Shown in pieces: positions 1 through 6,140 of a stretch of DNA of 8,910 nt. Origin of the DNA: JBCBUE01 sp039818285 (lineage in GTDB: Bacteria; Planctomycetota; Phycisphaerae; Phycisphaerales; Phycisphaeraceae). The stretch is taken from positions 1-8,910 of the forward strand of contig JBCBUE010000096.1 in NCBI GenBank assembly GCA_039818285.1. The letters are read 5' to 3'. The notes below the pieces were generated by a model that ran no database searches, was not told the DNA's origin, and saw only the letters and a list, made by a program, of their open reading frames with translations. The stretch's first letter is position 1. Each line of letters starts with the position of its first letter. Both the position numbers and the translations under genes were made by a program.

Positions 1-305
1 TTCAGGCCGCCGTGCTGCAGGCCGGTCACGGCCGACTCGCGGCCCGATCCGGCGCCGCGGACGCGGACCTCGACCTCGGTGACGCCCATCTTCTTAACGG
101 CGGCCGCGCATTCCTCGGAGGCGCGGGTCGCGGCGAAGGGGGTCGACTTACGCGAGCCCTTGAAGCCGATGGTGCCGGCCGACTGCCAGGCGAGGGTCTC
201 GCCGTTGACGTCGGTGATGGTGACGATGGTGTTGTTGAACGTGGCTTTGACGTGGGCGATGGCCCGGCCGACGTTCTTTCTGATCTTCTTGGTTTTCTTG
301 GCCAT
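1..305 (-). CDS. rpsK: 30S ribosomal protein S11 (uS11), C-terminus cut by window edge
   Basis: S11 lies in the platform of the small subunit and contacts 16S rRNA near the mRNA exit and the anti-Shine-Dalgarno region. The visible 101 codons begin MAKKTKKIRKNVGRAIAHV and continue through family hallmarks: FNNTIVTITD, then WQSAGTIGFKGSRKSTPFAA, and a glycine-rich GAGSGRES segment near the end. The family is usually about 129 residues, so roughly the last 25-30 residues, including the conserved PHNGCRPPK-type tail, lie beyond base 1. The ATG at 303-305 is preceded by a GGAGA Shine-Dalgarno on the transcript (315-319) about 9 bases away, which fixes the start. It follows S13 after a 106-base gap, the standard S13-S11 order; S4 and rpoA would be expected next. 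Identity is certain from the sequence; the truncation is only the window edge. Confidence 0.97.
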   Translation of the reverse strand, partial: MAKKTKKIRKNVGRAIAHVKATFNNTIVTITDVNGETLAWQSAGTIGFKGSRKSTPFAATRASEECAAAVKKMGVTEVEVRVRGAGSGRESAVTGLQHGGL

Positions 306-314
306 GGGGCGGGG

Positions 315-319
315 TCTCC
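315..319 (-). promoter_or_regulatory. Shine-Dalgarno for S11
   Basis: The transcript reads GGAGA here, 9 bases upstream of the S11 ATG. It is one of the clearer ribosome binding sites in the window and supports the chosen S11 start. Confidence 0.75.
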
Positions 320-381
320 GTCGCTGCGGGCGTTGCCGTAGGGCTCACTTGAGCGGCCGGCAACTCGCGGCGGGTGTGGGT

Positions 382-401
382 CCGATCGGCCGACCGATCG
401 G
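382..401 (-). repeat. Double CCGATCGG palindrome forming a hairpin after S13
   Basis: The 8-base palindrome CCGATCGG occurs twice with a 4-base spacer. As each copy is self-complementary, the pair can form one 8-bp stem with a 4-base loop, or each can act as a dyad site in duplex DNA. It starts 10 bases after the S13 stop. No T-run follows on the transcript, so it does not look like a classical intrinsic terminator. It could be an RNA processing or stability element, or a protein-binding site; the sequence does not decide. Confidence 0.5.
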
Positions 402-411
402 TGAGGGTCGA

Positions 412-792
412 TTACTTGCCGACGCGCTTCTTGCCGGCCACGGTCTTGCGGCGGCCCTTGCGGGTGCGGGCGTTGGTCTTGGTGCGCTGTCCGCGGCAGG
501 GCAGGCCGCGGCGGTGGCGGTCGCCGCGGTAGCAGCGGATGTCGCGGAGGCGTTGGATGTTCTGCTGGACTTGGCGACGCAGGGCGCCCTCGACGACGAT
601 GCCCTCTTCCTCGAGGACGGTCGCGATGCGGGCGAGGTCGTTCTCGCTGAGCTGGTGGGCGCGGGTCTGGCCGTCGACGCCGAGCTTCTCGACGATCATG
701 TCGGCGGTGTGGGGGCCGACGCCGTAGATGTAGCGCAGCGAGATGCGGATCGGCTTGTTGTCGGGGATGTCGATGCCGAGGAGGCGGGGCAT
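412..792 (-). CDS. rpsM: 30S ribosomal protein S13 (uS13)
   Basis: S13 sits in the head of the small subunit, forms intersubunit bridges with L5 and 23S rRNA, and its C-terminal tail reaches the P-site tRNA. The 126-residue product matches the family's usual length (118-126). It starts MPRLLGIDIPDNKPI, has the helix-hairpin-helix segment around residues 18-45 (SLRYIYGVG), and carries the S13 signature LPCRGQRTKTNARTRKG at 97-113. The tail (residues 111-126) is strongly basic, as expected for the tRNA-contacting extension. The ATG is preceded by AAGGA (801-805) with 8 bases spacing. Upstream is a 121-base gap after L36 holding four inverted repeats. In E. coli this position is the start of the alpha operon, whose leader is the S4 repression target. 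Confidence 0.98.
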   Translation of the reverse strand: MPRLLGIDIPDNKPIRISLRYIYGVGPHTADMIVEKLGVDGQTRAHQLSENDLARIATVLEEEGIVVEGALRRQVQQNIQRLRDIRCYRGDRHRRGLPCRGQRTKTNARTRKGRRKTVAGKKRVGK

Positions 793-800
793 GGGCGGGG

Positions 801-805
801 TCCTT
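801..805 (-). promoter_or_regulatory. Shine-Dalgarno for S13
   Basis: The transcript has AAGGA 8 bases before the S13 ATG. It lies 3' of the hairpin cluster at 841-917 and is outside all four stems, so in the simplest local fold it would be free for ribosome binding. Confidence 0.7.
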
Positions 806-840
806 GAGGTGCCTTGACGTCTGGCGGGCTTTGGTGGGGC

Positions 841-917
841 CCCGGGCCCAGGGGCCCGGGTTAACAGGTCGCGTTGCGACCGGCGGCGTTGCCGCGCGTG
901 ACGACTTGCGTCGTCAC
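841..917 (-). promoter_or_regulatory. Four consecutive perfect hairpins in the rpmJ-rpsM leader
   Basis: Reading along the transcript there are four perfect inverted repeats in a row. HP1 (898-917) is an 8-bp stem GTGACGAC/GTCGTCAC closed by GCAA, a GNRA-type tetraloop in the sense RNA, and it spans the L36 stop codon. HP2 (883-895) is GCGGC-AAC-GCCGC. HP3 (867-881) is GGTCGC-AAC-GCGACC. HP4 (841-860) is a 9-bp stem CCCGGGCCC/GGGCCCGGG with only two unpaired bases, so probably 8 bp with a 4-base loop. No T-run follows HP4, so simple intrinsic termination is unlikely. The position matches the junction of the spc and alpha operons, where S4 represses translation in E. coli. A structured leader or RNA processing site is inferred; no known motif is recognised. 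Confidence 0.55.
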
Positions 918-1039
918 TTCTGGCGGGCCTTGAACTTGGGGTTGGACTTGCAGATGACGAAGGTCTTGCCGCGGCGGCGGACGATCTGGCAGTCGGCGTG
1001 CCGCTTCTTGGCGCTCTTCAGGCTGGTGACGACTTTCAT
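914..1039 (-). CDS. rpmJ: 50S ribosomal protein L36 (bL36), zinc-ligand-poor YkgO-like form
   Basis: This 41-residue protein is a small component of the large subunit near the base of the L7/L12 stalk. It begins MKVVTSLKSAKKRHADCQIV and continues with RRRGKTFVICKSNPKFK, clearly L36. The usual zinc-binding form has Cys-x2-Cys, a third Cys and a His. Here the aligned residues are His14, Cys17, Cys30 and Phe36, so the first ligand is His and the last is lost. The sequence is closest to the alternative L36 of E. coli (YkgO), including the three extra N-terminal residues. A GGAGA ribosome binding site lies at 1045-1049, 5 bases from the ATG. It sits 31 bases after infA, its canonical place, so here the alternative form occupies the main-operon slot. 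Its stop codon lies inside the first hairpin of the 841-917 cluster. Confidence 0.95.
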   Translation of the reverse strand: MKVVTSLKSAKKRHADCQIVRRRGKTFVICKSNPKFKARQK

Positions 1040-1044
1040 GGCGA

Positions 1045-1049
1045 TCTCC
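1045..1049 (-). promoter_or_regulatory. Shine-Dalgarno for L36
   Basis: The transcript has GGAGA 5 bases before the ATG at 1037-1039. It supports the short 41-codon gene as really translated. Confidence 0.7.
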
Positions 1050-1070
1050 GCGGTGAGCGGTGGGTGGGTG

Positions 1071-1286
1071 TCAGTGGCGGTAGGTGATGCGACCCTTGGT
1101 CAGGTCGTACGGGCTGATCTCGACGGTCACGCGGTCGCCCGGCAGGACGCGGATGTAGTGGCTGCGCATCTTGCCGGAGAGGTGGGCGATGATCTCGTGG
1201 TCGTTTTCGAGCTTCACCTTGAACAAGGCGGCCGGCATGGCGACCGTGACCTCGCCCTCCATCTGCAGTTTGTCTTCTTTGGGCAC
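1071..1286 (-). CDS. infA: Translation initiation factor IF-1, GTG start
   Basis: IF-1 binds the A site of the 30S subunit and works with IF-2 and IF-3 to assemble the initiation complex. The 71-residue product is a single OB-fold of full family length. It has MEGEV at residues 9-13, then GKMRSHYIRVLPGDRVTVE and the near-invariant SPYDLTKGRITYR at the end. The start is GTG at 1284-1286: the residues after it (PKEDKLQ) match the usual IF-1 N-terminus, and GGAAA lies shortly upstream on the transcript. Starting at the next ATG (Met9) would remove the first beta strand. It lies between map and rpmJ, as in many bacteria. Identity is certain; the GTG start is well supported. Confidence 0.97.
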   Translation of the reverse strand: MPKEDKLQMEGEVTVAMPAALFKVKLENDHEIIAHLSGKMRSHYIRVLPGDRVTVEISPYDLTKGRITYRH

Positions 1287-1324
1287 GCGGTTTCCGTTGA
1301 GGTCGGTTCGGGTCTCTATCGATG

Positions 1325-1340
1325 CACGCCCGGGGGCGTG
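1325..1340 (-). repeat. Short hairpin between map and infA
   Basis: CACGCC and GGCGTG form a 6-bp stem around a 4-base loop (7 bp if the loop closes to 2 bases), in the 97-base gap between map and infA. No T-run follows on the transcript. The hairpin ends 38 bases before the infA start codon, so it is clear of the ribosome binding site. Role unknown. Confidence 0.35.
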
Positions 1341-1383
1341 GGGTGTTCGTTTCGGCAGGATCGATCGTGGGGGTCGGCCGTGG

Positions 1384-2232
1384 TCAGTTGCCGTCGGTGA
1401 GGGTCTCGCAGCCGTCGGCGGTCACCGCGAGGGTGTGTTCGTAGTGGGCGGCGGGGCGTCGGTTGTGGGTGACGACGGTCCACTTGTCGCGGAGCGTGAC
1501 GACGCCGGTGGGGCGGTCGGGCTCGACGAGGTAGCACATGGGCTCGACGGCGAGGGTCATGCCCTCGCGGAGGACGAAGTCGGCGTTGGCGGGGGCGGAC
1601 ATGCGTCGCTTGACCTTGCCGCGGAAGCCGTTGCGTCCCATGCCCGGCGGCTCGGGGGTGACGAAGTTGGGGACCTTGGGCTCCTCGTGCATGGTCTGGC
1701 CTATGCCGTGGCCGACGAAGTCTCGGACGACGCCGTAGCCGTTGGACTCGGCGTAGTTCTGCATGAGTCGGGCGACCTGGCTCCACTTGCGTCCGGGGCG
1801 GATGTTCTCGATGGCGATCTGCAGGACGTGGCGGGTGGTGGCGCACATGGCGGCGACATCTTGCGGGACGTCGCCGACCTCGATGGTGGTAGCGGAGTCG
1901 CCGCACCAGCCGTCGATCTGGACGCCGCAGTCGACGCCGACGATGTCCCCGGAGGCGATGGGGGTGTCGTTGGCGATGCCGTGGACGACGACCTCGTTGA
2001 CCGAGAGGCACAGGGTGGACGGGAAGGGCGGGAGGTTGCCGCCGGCGGTGTAGCCGCGGAACATGCCGGTGCCGCCGGCCTCGTCGATGAGCCGCTGGGC
2101 CTCTTGATCGATCTCTGCGGTTGTCACACCGGGGACGCACAGTTCCCGGCAGCGGTTCAGGATGCGGTGCACGACGCGTCCGGCGCGTCGCATCTTGTCG
2201 ATCTCATCCCGCGTCTTGAGTCGGATGGCCAT
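1384..2232 (-). CDS. map: Type I methionine aminopeptidase
   Basis: Map removes the initiator methionine from nascent proteins at the ribosome exit, using two divalent metal ions in a pita-bread fold. The 282-residue product has the complete metal set: Asp101 (VDCG), Asp112 (CGDSATT), His175 (FVGHGIG), Glu230 (LAVEPM) and Glu265 (HYEHT), with substrate-side His84 (VVHGIAND) and His182 (MHEEP). It has no N-terminal zinc-finger extension, so it resembles the short E. coli type. Between His182 and Glu230 there are 49 residues inclusive, against 27 in E. coli Map as I recall it: about 22 extra, rich in Gly, Arg and Lys (around 191-219). The ATG is preceded by a purine-rich GAGAAGAG. It follows secY by 88 bases with no adk between them, and precedes infA. 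Function is secure because all catalytic residues are present. Confidence 0.97.
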   Translation of the reverse strand: MAIRLKTRDEIDKMRRAGRVVHRILNRCRELCVPGVTTAEIDQEAQRLIDEAGGTGMFRGYTAGGNLPPFPSTLCLSVNEVVVHGIANDTPIASGDIVGVDCGVQIDGWCGDSATTIEVGDVPQDVAAMCATTRHVLQIAIENIRPGRKWSQVARLMQNYAESNGYGVVRDFVGHGIGQTMHEEPKVPNFVTPEPPGMGRNGFRGKVKRRMSAPANADFVLREGMTLAVEPMCYLVEPDRPTGVVTLRDKWTVVTHNRRPAAHYEHTLAVTADGCETLTDGN

Positions 2233-2289
2233 CCGTGGTCTCTTCTCGGCCGGTTCGGGTGGGGCCCGCCCCGTCGAGTCGAGCCGAGC

Positions 2290-2318
2290 AGTGTAACCCG
2301 GATTTCGCCGGGCCTCAA
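2290..2318 (-). promoter_or_regulatory. Candidate sigma70-type promoter upstream of map
   Basis: On the transcript strand TTGAGG (2313-2318) is followed after 17 bases by TACACT (2290-2295). Each hexamer matches 4 of 6 bases of the TTGACA/TATAAT consensus with ideal spacing. Transcription would begin near 2283, about 50 bases before the map ATG, and would serve map, infA, rpmJ and the genes beyond. A 5-bp inverted repeat (CCCGG/CCGGG, 2297-2312) lies in the spacer and could be an operator or incidental. Chance matches of this quality occur, so this is only a candidate. Confidence 0.35.
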
Positions 2319-2320
2319 GC

Positions 2321-3760
<1,440 letters not shown>

Positions 3761-3810
3761 GCAGTCGGCGTCCGTGCGGGGCCGGGGTCTGGCCGCTGGC
3801 GATCAGCGAC

Positions 3811-4311
3811 TCACTCGGTGGTATCGGTCTTCTTGACGCCCTTGGGTCGGCGGTCCTTCTTGGCGGGGACGAGGGTGATCGAGCCGCCGGCCTTCTCGAC
3901 CTTCTGCCGGGCCGAGCCGGAGACGGCGGCGACCGTGAGGGTGAGCTTCTTGCTCAGTTCGCCGGTGCCGAGGACCTTGACGGGCATCTTCTCGGAGCGG
4001 ATGAGGCCGTGCTTGGCCAGGAGGGCGGCGTCGACCTGCGCGCCGTCGTCGAAGCGGGCCTCGAGGACGCGAAGGTTGACGATCGCGAACTCCAGGGCGA
4101 ACTGGACGTTGGAGAAGCCGACCTTGGGCAGGCGCATGAAGAAGGGGTTCTGGCCGCCTTCGTGGTGGAGCTTGCGGGAGAAGCCGGCGCGAGAGCGGGC
4201 GCCCTTGTGGCCTCGGCCGGCGGTCTTGCCGTTGCCCGAGCCGGGGCCGCGGCCGATGCGCTTGCGACGCTTGTGCGGGCCGGCCTTCTCGGTGATGTCG
4301 TGGATCATCAT
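3811..4311 (-). CDS. rplO: 50S ribosomal protein L15 (uL15)
   Basis: L15 is a late-assembly large-subunit protein whose long N-terminal extension threads through 23S rRNA. The 166-residue product has the diagnostic basic, glycine-rich N-terminal part (KRIGRGPGSGNGKTAGRGHKG, residues about 17-37), then the globular core with FALEFAIVNLRVLE (71-84) and the C-terminal domain from about 109. About 20 basic residues at the end (PAKKDRRPKGVKK and on) exceed the usual length of about 145. Two adjacent ATG codons (4309-4311 and 4306-4308) could start it; the first is taken here because GAGAA lies about 7 bases upstream, and the choice changes only one residue. It is 41 bases after S5; the L30 gene usually found between them is absent. 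secY follows 50 bases later. Confidence 0.96.
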   Translation of the reverse strand: MMIHDITEKAGPHKRRKRIGRGPGSGNGKTAGRGHKGARSRAGFSRKLHHEGGQNPFFMRLPKVGFSNVQFALEFAIVNLRVLEARFDDGAQVDAALLAKHGLIRSEKMPVKVLGTGELSKKLTLTVAAVSGSARQKVEKAGGSITLVPAKKDRRPKGVKKTDTTE

Positions 4312-4352
4312 GGCGGTGTTCTCGGGTGAGCGAGCGTGAGGGCTCGGGGTGT

Positions 4353-5105
4353 TTAGCTGGTGGCCTCGGGGGCGGGTGCCTCGGCGGCGGGCTGCTCGGC
4401 AGGGGCCTGCGACTGGGTCTGCTCGGGGGGCTGGGGGGCGCCGCCGCGTCCACGTCCGCCGCCGCCGCGTCCGCGCCCGCCGCCACCGCCGCGGCGTCCG
4501 CCGCCGCGGATGTCCTGGCCGACGACGTTGACCGGGGCCTTGGCCTTCTCGCCGGTGCCGCCTGCGGATTCCTTCATGAACCGCTTGGACAGCTCGAGGG
4601 CCTCGTCGACGGTGGTGGACTCGATCTCGACGCCGCGGAGTTCGGCGATCGACTCGCGGGTGCGGAGCTGCAGGAGGCCATCCATGACGGCCTTGCAGCA
4701 GTTGATCTTGTTGTTGGAGCCGTAGGACTTGGTGAGGCAGTCGGTGATGCCGGCCATCTCGAGGACGGCGCGGACGGTGCCGCCGGCGATGACGCCGGTG
4801 CCCGGGCCGGCGGGGATGAGGCGGACCTTGGAGGCGCAGAAGCGGCCGGTGACCGGGTGGGGGATGGTCGAGGCCTTGGTGTTGATCTTAATGAGCTTCT
4901 TGCGGGCGTCCTTCTGGGCCTTCTCTATGGCGGCGGGCACGCCGGGTGCCTTGCCATAGCCGATGCCGACCGAGCCGTTGCGATCGCCGACGACGACGAG
5001 CGAGGCGAAGCCGAGGCGTCGGCCGCCCTTGACGGTCGTGGACGTGCGGTTGATCCACACGGTGGTGGACTCGAGGTTGCTGGAGTCGCGGAGTTGTTCA
5101 GCCAT
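4353..5105 (-). CDS. rpsE: 30S ribosomal protein S5 (uS5) with RGG-type C-terminal tail
   Basis: S5 lines the mRNA entry tunnel of the small subunit and influences decoding accuracy. Residues 10-80 form the double-stranded-RNA-binding-like domain (VKGGRRLGFASLVVVGDRNG, 26-45), followed by PHPVTGRFCASKVRLIPAGP (82-101) and GTGVIAGGTVRAVLEMAGI (102-120), all typical. The normal fold ends near residue 180. Beyond it is a low-complexity extension: residues 200-222 are almost purely Arg and Gly in RGG/RG repeats, and 223-250 are Pro, Gln, Ala and Glu with an acidic character. At 250 residues it is far longer than E. coli S5 (167). No Shine-Dalgarno is visible, and a nine-base C run lies 16-24 bases upstream of the ATG. 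It sits between L18 and L15. Identity is certain; the function of the tail is unknown. Confidence 0.97.
   Translation of the reverse strand: MAEQLRDSSNLESTTVWINRTSTTVKGGRRLGFASLVVVGDRNGSVGIGYGKAPGVPAAIEKAQKDARKKLIKINTKASTIPHPVTGRFCASKVRLIPAGPGTGVIAGGTVRAVLEMAGITDCLTKSYGSNNKINCCKAVMDGLLQLRTRESIAELRGVEIESTTVDEALELSKRFMKESAGGTGEKAKAPVNVVGQDIRGGGRRGGGGGRGRGGGGRGRGGAPQPPEQTQSQAPAEQPAAEAPAPEATS
4356..4508 (-). other. S5 disordered tail: RGG box then acidic Pro/Gln/Ala segment
   Basis: Codons 200-222 (4440-4508) encode an uninterrupted Arg/Gly block, made of near-repeating GGC/CGC-type codons. Codons 223-250 (4356-4439) encode a Pro/Gln/Ala/Glu segment. RGG boxes generally bind RNA; the fused acidic tail could balance the charge. 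The DNA is accordingly a GC trinucleotide-like simple repeat that may expand and contract by slippage, but it stays in frame here. Confidence 0.85.
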
Positions 5106-5120
5106 GGGTGGGGTCGGTAA

Positions 5121-5129
5121 GGGGGGGGG
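5121..5129 (-). repeat. Nine-base C homopolymer in the S5 leader
   Basis: The transcript has nine consecutive C residues 16-24 bases upstream of the S5 ATG, in the 53-base L18-S5 gap. It lies outside the coding region, so length changes would not shift a frame. It replaces any recognisable ribosome binding site in this leader. Confidence 0.6.
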
Positions 5130-5158
5130 CGTGGACGGGGCGTGTGTGCGGTGGAGGG

Positions 5159-5515
5159 TCAGAACTTCAGGCCGGCTTCGCGGGCGGCGTCGGCGAGGGC
5201 CTTGACGCGGCCGTGGTAGCGGAAGCCGTTGCGGTCGAAAGCGACCTGCTCGACGCCGGCGGCTTTGGCGGCCTCGGCGATCTTGGTGCCAACCTGCTTG
5301 GCGGACTCGACGTTGCCGCCGTAGCTCATCTTGGCCTGGACGCTGGAGGCGGCGGCGAGGGTCTTGCCCTCGAGGTCGTCGACGACCTGGGCGTAGACGT
5401 GCTTGCCGGAGCGATAGACCGACAGGCGCGGGCGCTCGGCGGTGCCGAGCAGGCGCTTGCGGATGCCGGTCTTGCGGCGGGAGCGTCGGAGGGTGCGGAG
5501 CTTGTTGCGTTCCAT
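5159..5515 (-). CDS. rplR: 50S ribosomal protein L18 (uL18)
   Basis: L18 binds 5S rRNA with L5 and helps attach it to the large subunit's central protuberance. The 118-residue product has full family length: a basic N-terminal arm (MERNKLRTLRRSRRKTGIRKR), then RPRLSVYRSGKHVYAQVVDD (residues 28-47) and the C-terminal helix-strand core with AFDRNGFRYHGRVKALADAA, where the conserved R-x-G-x-x-Y/H-G-R-V-K-A-L-A-D-A-A-R-E-A-G-L pattern is clear. The ATG is preceded by a weak GAGA. It stands between L6 and S5, the standard order. The 45-base gap from L6 contains a perfect inverted repeat. Confidence 0.97.
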   Translation of the reverse strand: MERNKLRTLRRSRRKTGIRKRLLGTAERPRLSVYRSGKHVYAQVVDDLEGKTLAAASSVQAKMSYGGNVESAKQVGTKIAEAAKAAGVEQVAFDRNGFRYHGRVKALADAAREAGLKF

Positions 5516-5532
5516 GGTGGGTCTCGCTGACT

Positions 5533-5550
5533 GACGCGATGAATCGCGTC
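5533..5550 (-). repeat. Perfect hairpin between L6 and L18
   Basis: GACGCGAT and ATCGCGTC are perfect reverse complements separated by two bases, giving an 8-bp dyad (7 bp with a realistic 4-base loop). It fills most of the short L6-L18 gap and ends 17 bases before the L18 ATG. No T-run follows on the transcript, so a terminator role is not supported. Confidence 0.5.
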
Positions 5551-5560
5551 GTTAAATGCG

Positions 5561-6106
5561 TTACTTGCCGCCGCCGGCGAAGGCCTTGCCGGCCTTGCGG
5601 AGGATGACCTCGTCCTTGTACTTGATGCCCTTGCCGTTGTAGGGCTCGGGCTTCTTGTGGGCGCGGATGGCGGCGGCGGTCTGGCCGACGAGCTGCTTGT
5701 CGGGGCCGGTGACGGTGATGTCCTGGCCCTTGACCTCGACGAGGACGCCGTCGGGGACGGGGACCTTGCGGGTGTCGGCGTAGCCGACGTTGAGCTCGAC
5801 GGTCTTTCCCTTGACGGCGGCGTTCCAGCCGACGCCGACGATCTCGAGCTGCTTCTTGTAGCCGTTGACGACGCCCTCGATCATGTTGGCGACCAGCGAG
5901 CGGGTCAGGCCGTGCATGGCGCGGGCGGTCTTGGAGTCGCCGTGGCGTTCGACGACGACCTCGTTCTCCTCGACCTTGACGGAGACCTCGGGGCGGTGGT
6001 GGAAGGAGAGCTTGGCCTTGGACGACTCGACGAGGATGTCGCGGCCGTTGACGCTGACCTTGGCGCCCTTGGCGATGGGGACGGGTTTTCTGCCGATGCG
6101 GGACAT
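5561..6106 (-). CDS. rplF: 50S ribosomal protein L6 (uL6)
   Basis: L6 lies near the sarcin-ricin loop and the factor-binding site of the large subunit. The 181-residue product shows the duplicated L6 fold: MSRIGRKPVPIAKG at the start, the first domain to about residue 80, and the second domain with the signature PEPYNGKGIKY at 153-163. Length matches the family (about 177-184). Position 94 is Trp in GVGWNA where Tyr is common (my recollection of the family). The end is a short Gly/Lys stretch (FAGGGK). The ATG is preceded by a weak GAGA at a suitable distance. It follows S8 by 34 bases and precedes L18. Confidence 0.98.
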   Translation of the reverse strand: MSRIGRKPVPIAKGAKVSVNGRDILVESSKAKLSFHHRPEVSVKVEENEVVVERHGDSKTARAMHGLTRSLVANMIEGVVNGYKKQLEIVGVGWNAAVKGKTVELNVGYADTRKVPVPDGVLVEVKGQDITVTGPDKQLVGQTAAAIRAHKKPEPYNGKGIKYKDEVILRKAGKAFAGGGK

Positions 6107-6140
6107 GGCGGTGTCTCGGGGTCTGGGGTCGTGATCGGGG

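Noticed and set aside
841..860. Intrinsic terminator at the CCCGGGCCC hairpin
   Set aside because: The stem is strong, but no T-run follows on the transcript, and the plus strand has only a short TTAAC.
861..913. A -10-like TGTTAA in the L36-S13 gap as an alpha-operon promoter
   Set aside because: I could not find a matching -35 hexamer at the right distance, and the bases fall between two hairpins.
4440..4508. Tandem-repeat or CRISPR-like array on the GCC/GCG-rich stretch
   Set aside because: It is the in-frame coding sequence for the Arg/Gly block of S5; units are trinucleotide-like with no spacers.
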